DNA of 64,000 bases, from NCBI GenBank assembly GCA_965202735.1, contig OZ241844.1, forward strand, positions 248,001-312,000. Reading direction: 5' to 3'. Position 1 is the first letter of the stretch, and each line of letters starts with the position of its first letter. A model generated the notes under the pieces. It did no database searches, was not told the origin of the DNA, and saw nothing but the letters and a program-made list of their open reading frames with translations. The position numbers were made by a program, and so were the translations under genes. This document shows, piece by piece, positions 24,914 to 31,878 of this stretch. The stretch is from HK1 sp965202735. GTDB lineage: Bacteria; Pseudomonadota; Gammaproteobacteria; HK1.

Positions 24914-26323
24914 ATGGTTGAGAGATTCTTCACCCGGAACGACTACGCGGAAGGCACGGCCGCCAGGCACTTCTTCTTCTCGTCCATCGTGATGCTGAAC
25001 ATCGGGGTGTTCCTGGCGCTCGGCACGTCGATGCGTCTGGCCTGGCCCGACATCTTCCCCAACAACATTCCGTGGCTGCACTTCGGGCGCATTCGCCCGG
25101 TGCACGTCCACTTCGTCATCTTCGGCTGGATATCCATGGCCTTCGCCGGGGCCATGTGCTACATGACGCCCGCGCTCTGCAAGACCCGGCTCTGGAGCGA
25201 GAGGCTCGGCTTGTGGAACTGCTGGGCGTGGAACGTCGGAATGGTCTTCGTGTTCTTCACGCTGATCAACGGCATGACCACCGGCCGCGAGTACCAGGAC
25301 CTGATCTGGCCGCTCGACGCCTACATCCTGCTGTTCGTGTTCGCACCGCTCGCCATCAACATCTGGATGACCATGTTCCGGCGCAAGGCCCAGGGCCTCT
25401 ACGTGACGCTCTGGTTCTTCGGGGCGGCGCTGCTGTTCATCCTCCTGAGCTACTTCATCGGCGCGGTCCCGGACTTCTTCCCCGTCACGGGCCTGAGCGA
25501 GGCGTACATGACCTGGTGGCACGCGCACAACATCCTGGGGCTGTGGATCACCCCGGTTTCGGCCGCCATCGCGTACTACATCATTCCCAAGGTGTCGGGG
25601 AACACGCTGTACAGCCACAAGATCGGGCACCTGCACTTCTGGTCGATCGCGGCCTTCTACTCGACGCCCGGAGCGCACCACCTGATGGGCGCGCCCATCC
25701 CCGAGTGGCTGAAGTCGTTCGCATCGGTCTCCGGGGTGCTGATCATGATCCCGGCGCTGGCCTTCGTGGTGAACATGCTGATGACCATGAAGGACAAGTG
25801 GTGGATGTTCACCCGCAACATTCCGCTGCAGTGGGCGCTGACCGGGGTGCTGTTCGCGATCCCGCTGAACATCCAGGGGGCGTTCCAGCAGACCCGCGCG
25901 CTCAACTGGTACATCCACGGCACCCACTGGATCGTGGCCCACGCCCACCTGGCCCTTCTGGGCTTCTCGACCTTCATCGAGATCGGGGCCATCTACTACG
26001 GGCTGCCGAAGCTGCTCAAGCGCGAGCTCTACAGCCGGAAGCTGGCCCGGCTGCACTTCTGGATGATGGCGATCGGCTTCCTGGGCTTCTGGGCGGTGCT
26101 TACCGCGGCGGGCCTGGTGCAGGGGGCGGCCAAGGTGTACGAGATCCCCTACATCCAGTCCGTGATCGCCACTCATCCGTACATGGTCGGGCGGGTGATC
26201 TTCGGATCGCTCATCATCTTCTCGCAGCCGATCTTCCTCTACAACATGTGGATGACGGCCAGGTACGGCAGGAAGATCGTGCCCGAGACGGCCGCGCCGG
26301 CACCGGCGCCGGCACCGGCGTGA
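24914..26323 (+). CDS. cbb3-type (C-family) haem-copper oxidase catalytic subunit, divergent
   Basis: A 469-residue protein with 12 or so helices that aligns to CcoN. FGRIRPVHVHFVIF has the low-spin haem His64, EYQDLIWPLDA follows, and WWHAHNILGLW has the CuB His205 (GHN becomes AHN). FYSTPGAHHLMG holds Tyr249 and His255/256, and HWIVAHAHLALLG holds His343/345. Tyr249 lies six residues before the HH pair, as does the cross-linked Tyr of cbb3 oxidases. The glutamates of NorB (HLWVEGVWE) are absent. It is followed directly by a CcoO-like gene. Oxygen reduction is the family default, but the NorQ/NorD genes downstream leave NO reduction open. The C-terminus is an Ala-Pro repeat. Confidence 0.8.
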   Translation: MVERFFTRNDYAEGTAARHFFFSSIVMLNIGVFLALGTSMRLAWPDIFPNNIPWLHFGRIRPVHVHFVIFGWISMAFAGAMCYMTPALCKTRLWSERLGLWNCWAWNVGMVFVFFTLINGMTTGREYQDLIWPLDAYILLFVFAPLAINIWMTMFRRKAQGLYVTLWFFGAALLFILLSYFIGAVPDFFPVTGLSEAYMTWWHAHNILGLWITPVSAAIAYYIIPKVSGNTLYSHKIGHLHFWSIAAFYSTPGAHHLMGAPIPEWLKSFASVSGVLIMIPALAFVVNMLMTMKDKWWMFTRNIPLQWALTGVLFAIPLNIQGAFQQTRALNWYIHGTHWIVAHAHLALLGFSTFIEIGAIYYGLPKLLKRELYSRKLARLHFWMMAIGFLGFWAVLTAAGLVQGAAKVYEIPYIQSVIATHPYMVGRVIFGSLIIFSQPIFLYNMWMTARYGRKIVPETAAPAPAPAPA

Positions 26324-26340
26324 ACGCGAGGTGACCTGAC

Positions 26341-26862
26341 ATGCCCAAGTACGTAATCGGCTGCTGCCTGGTGGTGATCGTCATCTTCGCCTCCATCGCC
26401 ATCACCATCGTCGGCGGCTCGACCTACATGAGCCAGATCCCGCCCACGGAGCTCGCGAAGGAGAAGGTGGAGATCTGGGGACACTCGGCATGGTCGTTCA
26501 ACGACCCGTGGATGACCGGCGACCACGCGCCGACGCTCGCCGGCAAGGGCAAGGTCATCTTCATCCGCGAGGGGTGCTGGTGGTGCCACACCCTGCTGCC
26601 GGAGCAGACCCAGGACTGGGCCTACTTCGGCGAGCCGCCGCTCGCCGGCGACGTCCAGGGCGAGTCGCCGAGCCTGTTCGGATCGGATCGCAAGGCGCCC
26701 GATCTGCTGCACATCGCCAGCCGCAACCGGGTGAAGGCGTGGCACTACGTGCACCACCGAGACCCGCGCGCGGTCACGCCGGGCTCCATCATGCCGGCGT
26801 TCGAGCACCTGACCGACGAGGAGCTCGACGCGATCATCGCGTTTCTGGAGAGCCTGCGCTGA
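26341..26862 (+). CDS. CcoO/NorC-like monohaem cytochrome c subunit
   Basis: A 173-residue membrane-anchored cytochrome. One N-terminal helix (YVIGCCLVVIVIFASIAITI) is followed by EGCWWCHTLLPEQTQDW and GEPPLAGDVQGESPSLFGSD. These and APDLLHIASRNR and VHHRDPRAVTPGSIMPAFE closely match the CcoO pattern (GPDLARVG, RDPRAV, SxMP). It is shorter than typical CcoO (about 200). It starts 17 bp after the catalytic subunit, as ccoO follows ccoN. It passes electrons to the catalytic subunit from the periplasm. Confidence 0.82.
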   Translation: MPKYVIGCCLVVIVIFASIAITIVGGSTYMSQIPPTELAKEKVEIWGHSAWSFNDPWMTGDHAPTLAGKGKVIFIREGCWWCHTLLPEQTQDWAYFGEPPLAGDVQGESPSLFGSDRKAPDLLHIASRNRVKAWHYVHHRDPRAVTPGSIMPAFEHLTDEELDAIIAFLESLR

Positions 26863-26886
26863 GGCGCCGTCCCGAGGACCGTACCG

Positions 26887-27261
26887 ATGGACGAACGAGA
26901 GTTCGAATACGACGAGCTGGAGGACAAGGGAGAGGTCTTCGGACGCTTCTCCGACGAGGAGTACGACGGCATCAGGGAAGGCAACGGCAAGATCCCGTGG
27001 TGGCTCATCATGATCGTCGCGGTCACGATATTCCAGGCCTTCCTGTGGACCATGCCGTGGGCGGGATTCGGTCAGCGCTACGACTCGGTGACCACCACGT
27101 TCTACAGCGCGACGGGCGCGCAGCCCTGGTGGGACTGGGGCTACTACATGGTCGCGCTCCAGATCATCGTCATCCTGTGCGGCATCGCGGCCGTCGTCTG
27201 GACCATCAACGTGCGGAAGGCGCGAGAGCGCCAGCGCGAAGAGGAGGACACCGGGGACTGA
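26887..27261 (+). CDS. CcoP N-terminus-like membrane protein without haem domains
   Basis: A 124-residue protein with an acidic N-terminus and the stretch EEYDGIREGNGKIPWWLIMI. This resembles the YDGIxExxNPLPxWW start of CcoP. Two helices are visible (around residues 40-55 and 83-103). No CxxCH is present, so the diheme part of CcoP is missing; separate cytochromes nearby may supply it. It is the third gene in ccoN-ccoO-like order. Confidence 0.6.
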   Translation: MDEREFEYDELEDKGEVFGRFSDEEYDGIREGNGKIPWWLIMIVAVTIFQAFLWTMPWAGFGQRYDSVTTTFYSATGAQPWWDWGYYMVALQIIVILCGIAAVVWTINVRKARERQREEEDTGD

Positions 27262-27270
27262 CCCGCCGCG

Positions 27271-27477
27271 GTGGAGCTGACGCAGACCATCTCGGCGCTC
27301 ATATTCGCGCTGATACTGATCGCGGTCATCGTCTACCTGGTGATGTCGTGCTTCGTCACCGGGCCGCTGGCGGGGCTGAAGCAGGGCGAGCGGGTCATTC
27401 TGGCGATCAGCGTGATGGGCATCCTGCTGGTCGTGGTGTACGCAGCGCTCGAGCTGCTCTTCCACGTCGTGTTCTGA
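27271..27477 (+). CDS. Small two-helix membrane protein
   Basis: A 68-residue protein with a GTG start. It has two long hydrophobic helices (ISALIFALILIAVIVYLVM and VILAISVMGILLVVVYAALE) joined by a short loop, TGPLAGLKQGER. I recognise no family. It is packed 9 bp after the CcoP-N-like gene and 27 bp before a cytochrome gene, so it probably belongs to the same complex. Confidence 0.55.
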   Translation: MELTQTISALIFALILIAVIVYLVMSCFVTGPLAGLKQGERVILAISVMGILLVVVYAALELLFHVVF

Positions 27478-27504
27478 GAGCGGCGGTCGCGCGCGGATGA
27501 ACGC

Positions 27505-27960
27505 ATGAAGCTGGGCGAGAAGCTGATGTTCGGGTTCGCGGTGCTGATCGCGGTGGCGGCGGTCGCCAAGGGAGTGCGCCAGTTCACTGCCACCGAGCCT
27601 CGCAAGCCGCGCGATTTCTACGTGTGGACGGAGGACGGCCTCCAGGGACACGCCGTGTACCGGAGCATGGGCTGCAACAGTTGCCACCGGGCGCTGGGGG
27701 TCGGGGAGATCGGGGTCGCGCCGGTGCTCGACGGCGAGGGAACCCGCAGGACGAAGGAGTGGCTCGCGGCCTACTTCCGGGACCCCGCCTCGCTGGTGCC
27801 GGGCACCGCCCACGACGGCAGCCTGGGTCCGGACCTTCGCCTGCTGGAGGCACGGGAGCGCGACCTGGTGGTCGCCTTTCTCGCGGGCCTCAGAGCGAAC
27901 CCGGGCTCGCCGAATCATCCCGAACCTCCGCCGGAGGCGTTCGTGAAGGACGGGGGTTGA
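27505..27960 (+). CDS. Membrane-anchored cytochrome c
   Basis: A 151-residue protein with an N-terminal helix (LMFGFAVLIAVAAVAKGV) and one haem site, MGCNSCHRALGVGEIGVAP. LDGEGTRRTKEWLAAYFRDP follows, a layout seen in small class I cytochromes of oxidase clusters. The axial Met candidate is less clear than in neighbours. It could stand in for a CcoP haem domain (inference). Confidence 0.7.
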   Translation: MKLGEKLMFGFAVLIAVAAVAKGVRQFTATEPRKPRDFYVWTEDGLQGHAVYRSMGCNSCHRALGVGEIGVAPVLDGEGTRRTKEWLAAYFRDPASLVPGTAHDGSLGPDLRLLEARERDLVVAFLAGLRANPGSPNHPEPPPEAFVKDGG

Positions 27961-28138
27961 CCGGCATGGACGCTGTGCCCCGGACCGGCGGGACGTGCCC
28001 GAAGCCACCGGGCCGGCTCGGAGCCCCGGTGCGCCGTATCGGGAACGGCCTCGTACCCATGCGGCCCCGAAGCCGCCTTGCAGGCCCGGACCAGCCGTAA
28101 GGGTCCCGGCCGTTCAACGGATCCAGGGAGTGCGACGC

Positions 28139-28300
28139 ATGGCCGAAGTACTCATTCCATATATCTGGGCGGCAACCGGGCTGGTGATGCTGGTGGCAAT
28201 CGTCGTGGCGATCTTCTGGGCCTACCAGCACAACCAGTTCAACGAGGACATCAAGGACCAGATATTCACCGCGGGAGACGACGACCGATACGACGCCTGA
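28139..28300 (+). CDS. ccoS: CcoS-like cbb3 oxidase assembly protein
   Basis: A 53-residue single-helix protein. The end of the helix and the tail read AIFWAYQHNQFNEDIKDQ followed by IFTAGDDD. This resembles the FFWAxxSGQFDDL...ILxDD pattern of CcoS, the small protein needed for cbb3 haem/copper insertion. It is preceded by a 178-bp gap without an obvious gene. The match is short but specific and supports the cbb3 identity of the catalytic subunit. Confidence 0.6.
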   Translation: MAEVLIPYIWAATGLVMLVAIVVAIFWAYQHNQFNEDIKDQIFTAGDDDRYDA

Positions 28301-28308
28301 CCCGGCGC

Positions 28309-28345
28309 GCCGGTGCGCGCCCGCGAAGCGGACGCCCGCACCGGC
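28309..28345 (+). terminator. Hairpin after the CcoS-like gene
   Basis: A 9-bp stem, GCCGGTGCG / CGCACCGGC, with a 19-base GC-rich loop begins 9 bp after the stop codon. There is no T-run. It is a possible attenuator or mRNA end in the cluster. Confidence 0.35.
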
Positions 28346-28393
28346 CGATCGTCGCAGTCCGACAACGATTGCCGGTGCCCCAGGAGCCGGACC

Positions 28394-28840
28394 GTGAACC
28401 TTCGAGCCGCCGAGAGGCTGGTCGTGGTTGCAGCCGCGGTGATCGTTGCGTATGCGGTGCTCGTGGGAGCACTGATCTGGCTCAAGCCGCCGCCGGTGCG
28501 ATTCGCTTACGCGGAGACGGCGTCGACAAGAGCCGGCGAGACGATATTCCGGCGTGAAGGCTGCCTGTCGTGCCACGAGCTGTTCGGCAACGGAACGACC
28601 TACGGTCCCGCGCTCGACGGAGTAGGGAGCCGGCGGGGGCGGTCCTGGCTGAGGGACTATCTCCGGTCGCCGCGACCGGGGGTCGGCGAAAGGACCTACC
28701 GGCTGCGGATGCCTGCGTACGACCGGCTGGAAGAGGGTGAGCTGGACGCGCTTGCGGGCTACCTGGGGGCGCTGCGGGAGCTCGACGCCGGCGGACGCTT
28801 CATCGAGCCGCCCCCGTCCGCAGCGGATGCCGGGCGCTAG
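28394..28840 (+). CDS. Membrane-anchored cytochrome c
   Basis: A 148-residue protein with a GTG start and GGAG upstream. One N-terminal helix (LVVVAAAVIVAYAVLVGALI) precedes a cytochrome c domain: EGCLSCHELFGNGTTYGPAL, then VGSRRGRSWLRDYLRSPR, and RLRMPAYDRLEEGELDALAG with the likely axial Met. Its order of motifs resembles the cytochrome at 27505. The C-terminus is Pro-rich. It ends three bases before the stop of a small gene on the opposite strand. Confidence 0.72.
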   Translation: MNLRAAERLVVVAAAVIVAYAVLVGALIWLKPPPVRFAYAETASTRAGETIFRREGCLSCHELFGNGTTYGPALDGVGSRRGRSWLRDYLRSPRPGVGERTYRLRMPAYDRLEEGELDALAGYLGALRELDAGGRFIEPPPSAADAGR

Positions 28841-28843
28841 GAT

Positions 28844-28975
28844 CTATTGATATTTCTTGTCCTTGTCGTAGAGTCCGGTACCGATGCACGCCCAGGGCAC
28901 GATCGCCAGTGCGACGACTCCGCCGAGGCCGAAAACGATGAGCGCGATCTTGATTCCGAAGCTGACGGTTTCCAT
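28844..28975 (-). CDS. 43-residue single-helix membrane protein on the opposite strand
   Basis: A small frame on the minus strand: METVSFGIKI, then a hydrophobic helix (ALIVFGLGGVVALAIVPWAC) and the basic tail YDKDKKYQ. AAAGGA lies eight bases upstream of the ATG, and the codon use fits a membrane peptide. It sits in the only break of the plus-strand run, between a cytochrome gene and the thioredoxin-like lipoprotein gene. I recognise no family. It is probably a real small protein. Confidence 0.55.
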   Translation of the reverse strand: METVSFGIKIALIVFGLGGVVALAIVPWACIGTGLYDKDKKYQ

Positions 28976-29008
28976 TGCACGGTCCTTTCCGCTGGAGGTA
29001 GTCCGCCG

Positions 29009-29590
29009 ATGCGGGATCCACGGTGTTTCATTCGCGGCTCCACGGTGGAAAGTCTAGTGTCTCCTCCGGTGGTGTCAACGTTGCGGGCGGCATTGCTGGC
29101 GATGCTCGTCGGCGCCGTGCCCGGCCTGTCCGGATGTGGCGAAGAGGCCGGCCGCCACCTGCTGGGAACGAGGGTCGGCGTGGGCGACGTCGCTCCCCCG
29201 AGCCGCAATCGCACCGTGGCCAGTCCGGCCGACTGGTATCAGGTTTCGACGATGGATACGAAGGTGGACCTGTACCGGTGGGTGATCGCGGACCTGCTCC
29301 AGGCGGGCCGGCCGTTCCTCGTCGTGTTCGGCACCCCGCAGCACTGCACCATGTGCGTCGACCAGATCGTCCGGGTGCAGATCATGCAGGAGAAGCACGG
29401 GGATCGGTTCGCGTTCATCCACGTGGACGGATACAGGGACAACCCCGTCTGGGTGGAGTGGGGCGTCACCGGCGAGCCGTGGACCTTCATGGTCGACGCC
29501 CGCGGCAAGGTCAGCAGGGTGTTCCCGGGACAGACCGAGATCGGCCTGCTGGAGGACGAGATGCATCGGCTGCTGGAAGGCGCGGCATAG
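29009..29590 (+). CDS. Thioredoxin-like lipoprotein with CTMC motif
   Basis: A 193-residue protein. The ATG at 29009 follows a strong GGAGG. A hydrophobic signal ends in a lipobox (VPGLSGCGEE), so lipid anchoring is likely. The fold is thioredoxin-like: PFLVVFGTPQHCTMCVDQI with a CxxC pair, FAFIHVDGYRDN and EPWTFMVDARGKVSRVFPG. This pattern is found in TlpA/SCO-related proteins that reduce copper or haem sites. An assembly role for the CuB or cupredoxin centres is the likeliest reading (inference). Confidence 0.65.
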   Translation: MRDPRCFIRGSTVESLVSPPVVSTLRAALLAMLVGAVPGLSGCGEEAGRHLLGTRVGVGDVAPPSRNRTVASPADWYQVSTMDTKVDLYRWVIADLLQAGRPFLVVFGTPQHCTMCVDQIVRVQIMQEKHGDRFAFIHVDGYRDNPVWVEWGVTGEPWTFMVDARGKVSRVFPGQTEIGLLEDEMHRLLEGAA

Positions 29591-29592
29591 CC

Positions 29593-29844
29593 ATGTCCGT
29601 TGCGGGTCGTGCCCCCTGGCCGGCGATCCTGATGCTGGCCTGCGCGGCGGCGCAGTGCCAGGAGAACCCCTACGTCTACGTCAGGATGCCCCTGACGGTG
29701 CCGTGGACGCTGTACTTCGTGTTTCTCGGAGCCGTCCTGATCCCCTTCGTGGTGATGATCGTCCTCGCGTGGCGCGGGCGGCCGCGCGACGAAGCCGGGC
29801 CGCGCCCCGCGCCCCGCGGCGAACGGTCCGCAACGGAGGGCTGA
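29593..29844 (+). CDS. Small exported or two-helix membrane protein
   Basis: An 83-residue protein starting MSVAGRAPWPAILMLACAAA, with a second helix (WTLYFVFLGAVLIPFVVMIV) and a Pro/Arg-rich cytoplasmic-looking tail. It starts two bases after the thioredoxin-like gene stop, so the two are translationally linked. Unknown family. Confidence 0.55.
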   Translation: MSVAGRAPWPAILMLACAAAQCQENPYVYVRMPLTVPWTLYFVFLGAVLIPFVVMIVLAWRGRPRDEAGPRPAPRGERSATEG

Positions 29845-29855
29845 CGGCGGCCGCC

Positions 29856-29999
29856 ATGGATCGTTTCCTGCGCGTGGGTCTGCCCCTGGTGCTGCTGCTG
29901 GTGTTCGCGGTGATCGCGCTGTTCGTGCTCAATGCCTTCGAGGCGACGGACCTGATGGAGGCCGAACGCCGCGCCGGTCCCACGCTGCTGAGCCGCTGA
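29856..29999 (+). CDS. 47-residue single-helix membrane protein
   Basis: The product starts MDRFLRVGLPLVLLLVFAVI and has one helix followed by a short acidic/basic tail (EATDLMEAERRAG). It lies 11 bp after the previous small gene, with CGGAGGG upstream. Unknown family; one of six tiny membrane proteins in this cluster. Confidence 0.5.
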   Translation: MDRFLRVGLPLVLLLVFAVIALFVLNAFEATDLMEAERRAGPTLLSR

Positions 30000-30024
30000 T
30001 CGGACCGTGCGGCCGGGACGCGCT

Positions 30025-30768
30025 TCAGCGCAGCCGAAGACGGCGCGTCTCGCCCGCCGCGAGACGCAGGAGGCGGACGTTCTCCGGGTGACCCGGCTGC
30101 CAGTCGTGCAGCAGGTACTCGCCGGGAGCGATGCCGGCGAAGCGGACGGTGGCCGGCTGGTCGACCACCGCGTAGTGGCGGGACGGCGAGACGAACACCC
30201 ATGCCCTCATCCAGGGATGCAGGTCGCACCGGACGTCGAAGATTCCGTCGCCCGCGAGCGCCTTCCTGACCGTCACGCCCGGCAGCGGCAGCGCGACGTT
30301 GAACACCGTCTCGCCCCGGCTGAACACATGGGTGTTGTGGGCGATCGTGTCCGAGTTGACCATCTCCAGCGTGCTTGCCCGGGGCACCACCTGGAACTCG
30401 GGCAGGAACCGTCCGTCGGCGCTTCGAATGCGGTACGGGGGCGAGGCGCCGGATGCGGGTCGCGGCGGACCGAGGCCCGCTCCTCGCAGGTACACGACCA
30501 GGGGACCGGCTCCAACGACGGGAATGTCGAGGCTCAGCTCGGCGAGCGCGCCGCCGGGGCTGTCGAGCGATGTCGGAAGCCGCACCGACAGCAGGCCCAC
30601 GGCGAGCGCCACGATGCCCAGAGCCGTCATTGCCGCGGCCGCGGGACGGGCGAGGAGCGCAGCGAAGCCGTTCGCGGTCCGGGCGGTCGCCGCGGGCTGC
30701 GCCGGCCCTGCCCCTGCGCCGCGGTCGAAGCGCTGCCGCAGCAGACGATACAGGAGTCTCAGCACCAT
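30025..30768 (-). CDS. Membrane-anchored cupredoxin-like protein
   Basis: The third cupredoxin-like protein of the cluster, on the opposite strand. From the ATG at 30768 (MVLRLLYRLLRQRF) it has one helix (AMTALGIVALAVGLLSVRL) and a periplasmic domain. That domain shows the same copper-ligand layout as the two plus-strand relatives: TIAHNTHVFSRGETVFNVAL and VRCDLHPWMRAWVFV. The tail IAPGEYLLHDWQPGHP corresponds to the carboxypeptidase-regulatory-like segment. It is much more diverged than the other two. Starts at 30801 or 30831 are also possible. Confidence 0.62.
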   Translation of the reverse strand: MVLRLLYRLLRQRFDRGAGAGPAQPAATARTANGFAALLARPAAAAMTALGIVALAVGLLSVRLPTSLDSPGGALAELSLDIPVVGAGPLVVYLRGAGLGPPRPASGASPPYRIRSADGRFLPEFQVVPRASTLEMVNSDTIAHNTHVFSRGETVFNVALPLPGVTVRKALAGDGIFDVRCDLHPWMRAWVFVSPSRHYAVVDQPATVRFAGIAPGEYLLHDWQPGHPENVRLLRLAAGETRRLRLR

Positions 30769-30904
30769 CGACTTCGCGCGCGGCCATGGCGACCGGCTCA
30801 TTGTAGCCGCCGATGCGAGATTGACGGACACCGAGAATGGAAGACATGACCCGCCGGCACGCGGCGGCCGGCTTCGAGTGCGTCGCCGTCGCGGGGGCGG
30901 AACG

Positions 30905-31708
30905 GTGAAAGACTGCGCGGGCGACGTCCGGGACCTTCCGTTCTACCTGCCCCGGCACGATGAAGAGCAGGTGTTCCTGTCGGCCTGGCGCCGCCGCCTG
31001 CCCGCCCTGCTGAAGGGGCCCACCGGGTGCGGCAAGAGCCGCTTCGTGCGCTACATGGCGGCCCGGCTCGGCCGTCCGCTCTACACCGTGGCCTGCCACG
31101 ACGATCTCTCGGCCTCGGACCTGCTCGGCCGGTTCCTCATCAAGGGCGAGGAGACGGTGTGGCAGGATGGACCCCTGACCCGGGCGGTGCGCGAGGGGGC
31201 GATCTGCTATCTGGACGAGGTGGTCGAGGCCCGCAAGGACACCACGGTGATCCTGCATCCACTGGCGGACGACCGCCGCGAGCTTCCCCTGGACAGGACC
31301 GGAGAGCTGCTGGCGGCTCCGCCCGGGTTCATGCTGGTGGTGTCGTACAACCCGGGCTACCAGAATCTGTTCAAGAACCTGAAGCCCAGCACCCGGCAGC
31401 GTTTCGTGGCCCTGAGCTTCGACTTTCCGACTTCGGAGGCGGAGGCGCGCATCGTCGAGGCGGAGTCGGGACTCGACGCCGGGCGCGCCCGGCGGCTGGT
31501 GGCGCTCGGCCGGGCGCTGCGCGACCTGGGCGGCCACGACCTGGAGGAGGTCGCCTCGACGCGTCTGGTCGTCAATGCCGCGAAGCTCATGGGCGAGGGG
31601 CTCGGCGCCGTGGCCGCGTGCCGGGTAGCGCTGGTGGAGCCGCTCTCGGACGACCCGGGGGTCCGGGAGGGGCTGGAGGAAACCGTGCGCGCGCATTTCG
31701 GTGACTAG
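30905..31708 (+). CDS. norQ: NorQ/CbbQ-type AAA+ ATPase
   Basis: A 267-residue MoxR-class AAA+ chaperone with a GTG start. Walker A is LLKGPTGCGKSRFVRYMA, then comes the substrate loop HDDLSASDLLGRFL. Walker B is AICYLDEVVEARKD, and the sensor region is VVSYNPGYQNLFKNLKPSTR. NorQ and CbbQ work with a VWA protein to insert metal ions or activate enzymes (NO reductase, Rubisco). The vWA partner NorD is encoded just downstream. Here the target is presumably the haem-copper enzyme at 24914 (inference). Confidence 0.82.
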   Translation: MKDCAGDVRDLPFYLPRHDEEQVFLSAWRRRLPALLKGPTGCGKSRFVRYMAARLGRPLYTVACHDDLSASDLLGRFLIKGEETVWQDGPLTRAVREGAICYLDEVVEARKDTTVILHPLADDRRELPLDRTGELLAAPPGFMLVVSYNPGYQNLFKNLKPSTRQRFVALSFDFPTSEAEARIVEAESGLDAGRARRLVALGRALRDLGGHDLEEVASTRLVVNAAKLMGEGLGAVAACRVALVEPLSDDPGVREGLEETVRAHFGD

Positions 31709-31878
31709 CGAGGCCGCGCCCCCGGACCGTCGAGGGTCGAGGAATGTGCCGAAGCCGCTCCATTTTCCCCGATGCCGTGACCGCCGTACCGGTCGCCGCA
31801 TCATCCCCTTCGGCTTGCGAGTCCGCCCCGGAAGTCCGGCTCGACCGTGAGAGCCCGGGCGCTCGGGGAGGCTGACGG

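Noticed and set aside
24914..26323. Canonical NorB of cytochrome c NO reductase
   Set aside because: NorQ/NorD are nearby, but the HLWVEGVWE-type glutamates are absent and the cbb3 Tyr-to-HH spacing is present, so a cbb3-like call is better supported.
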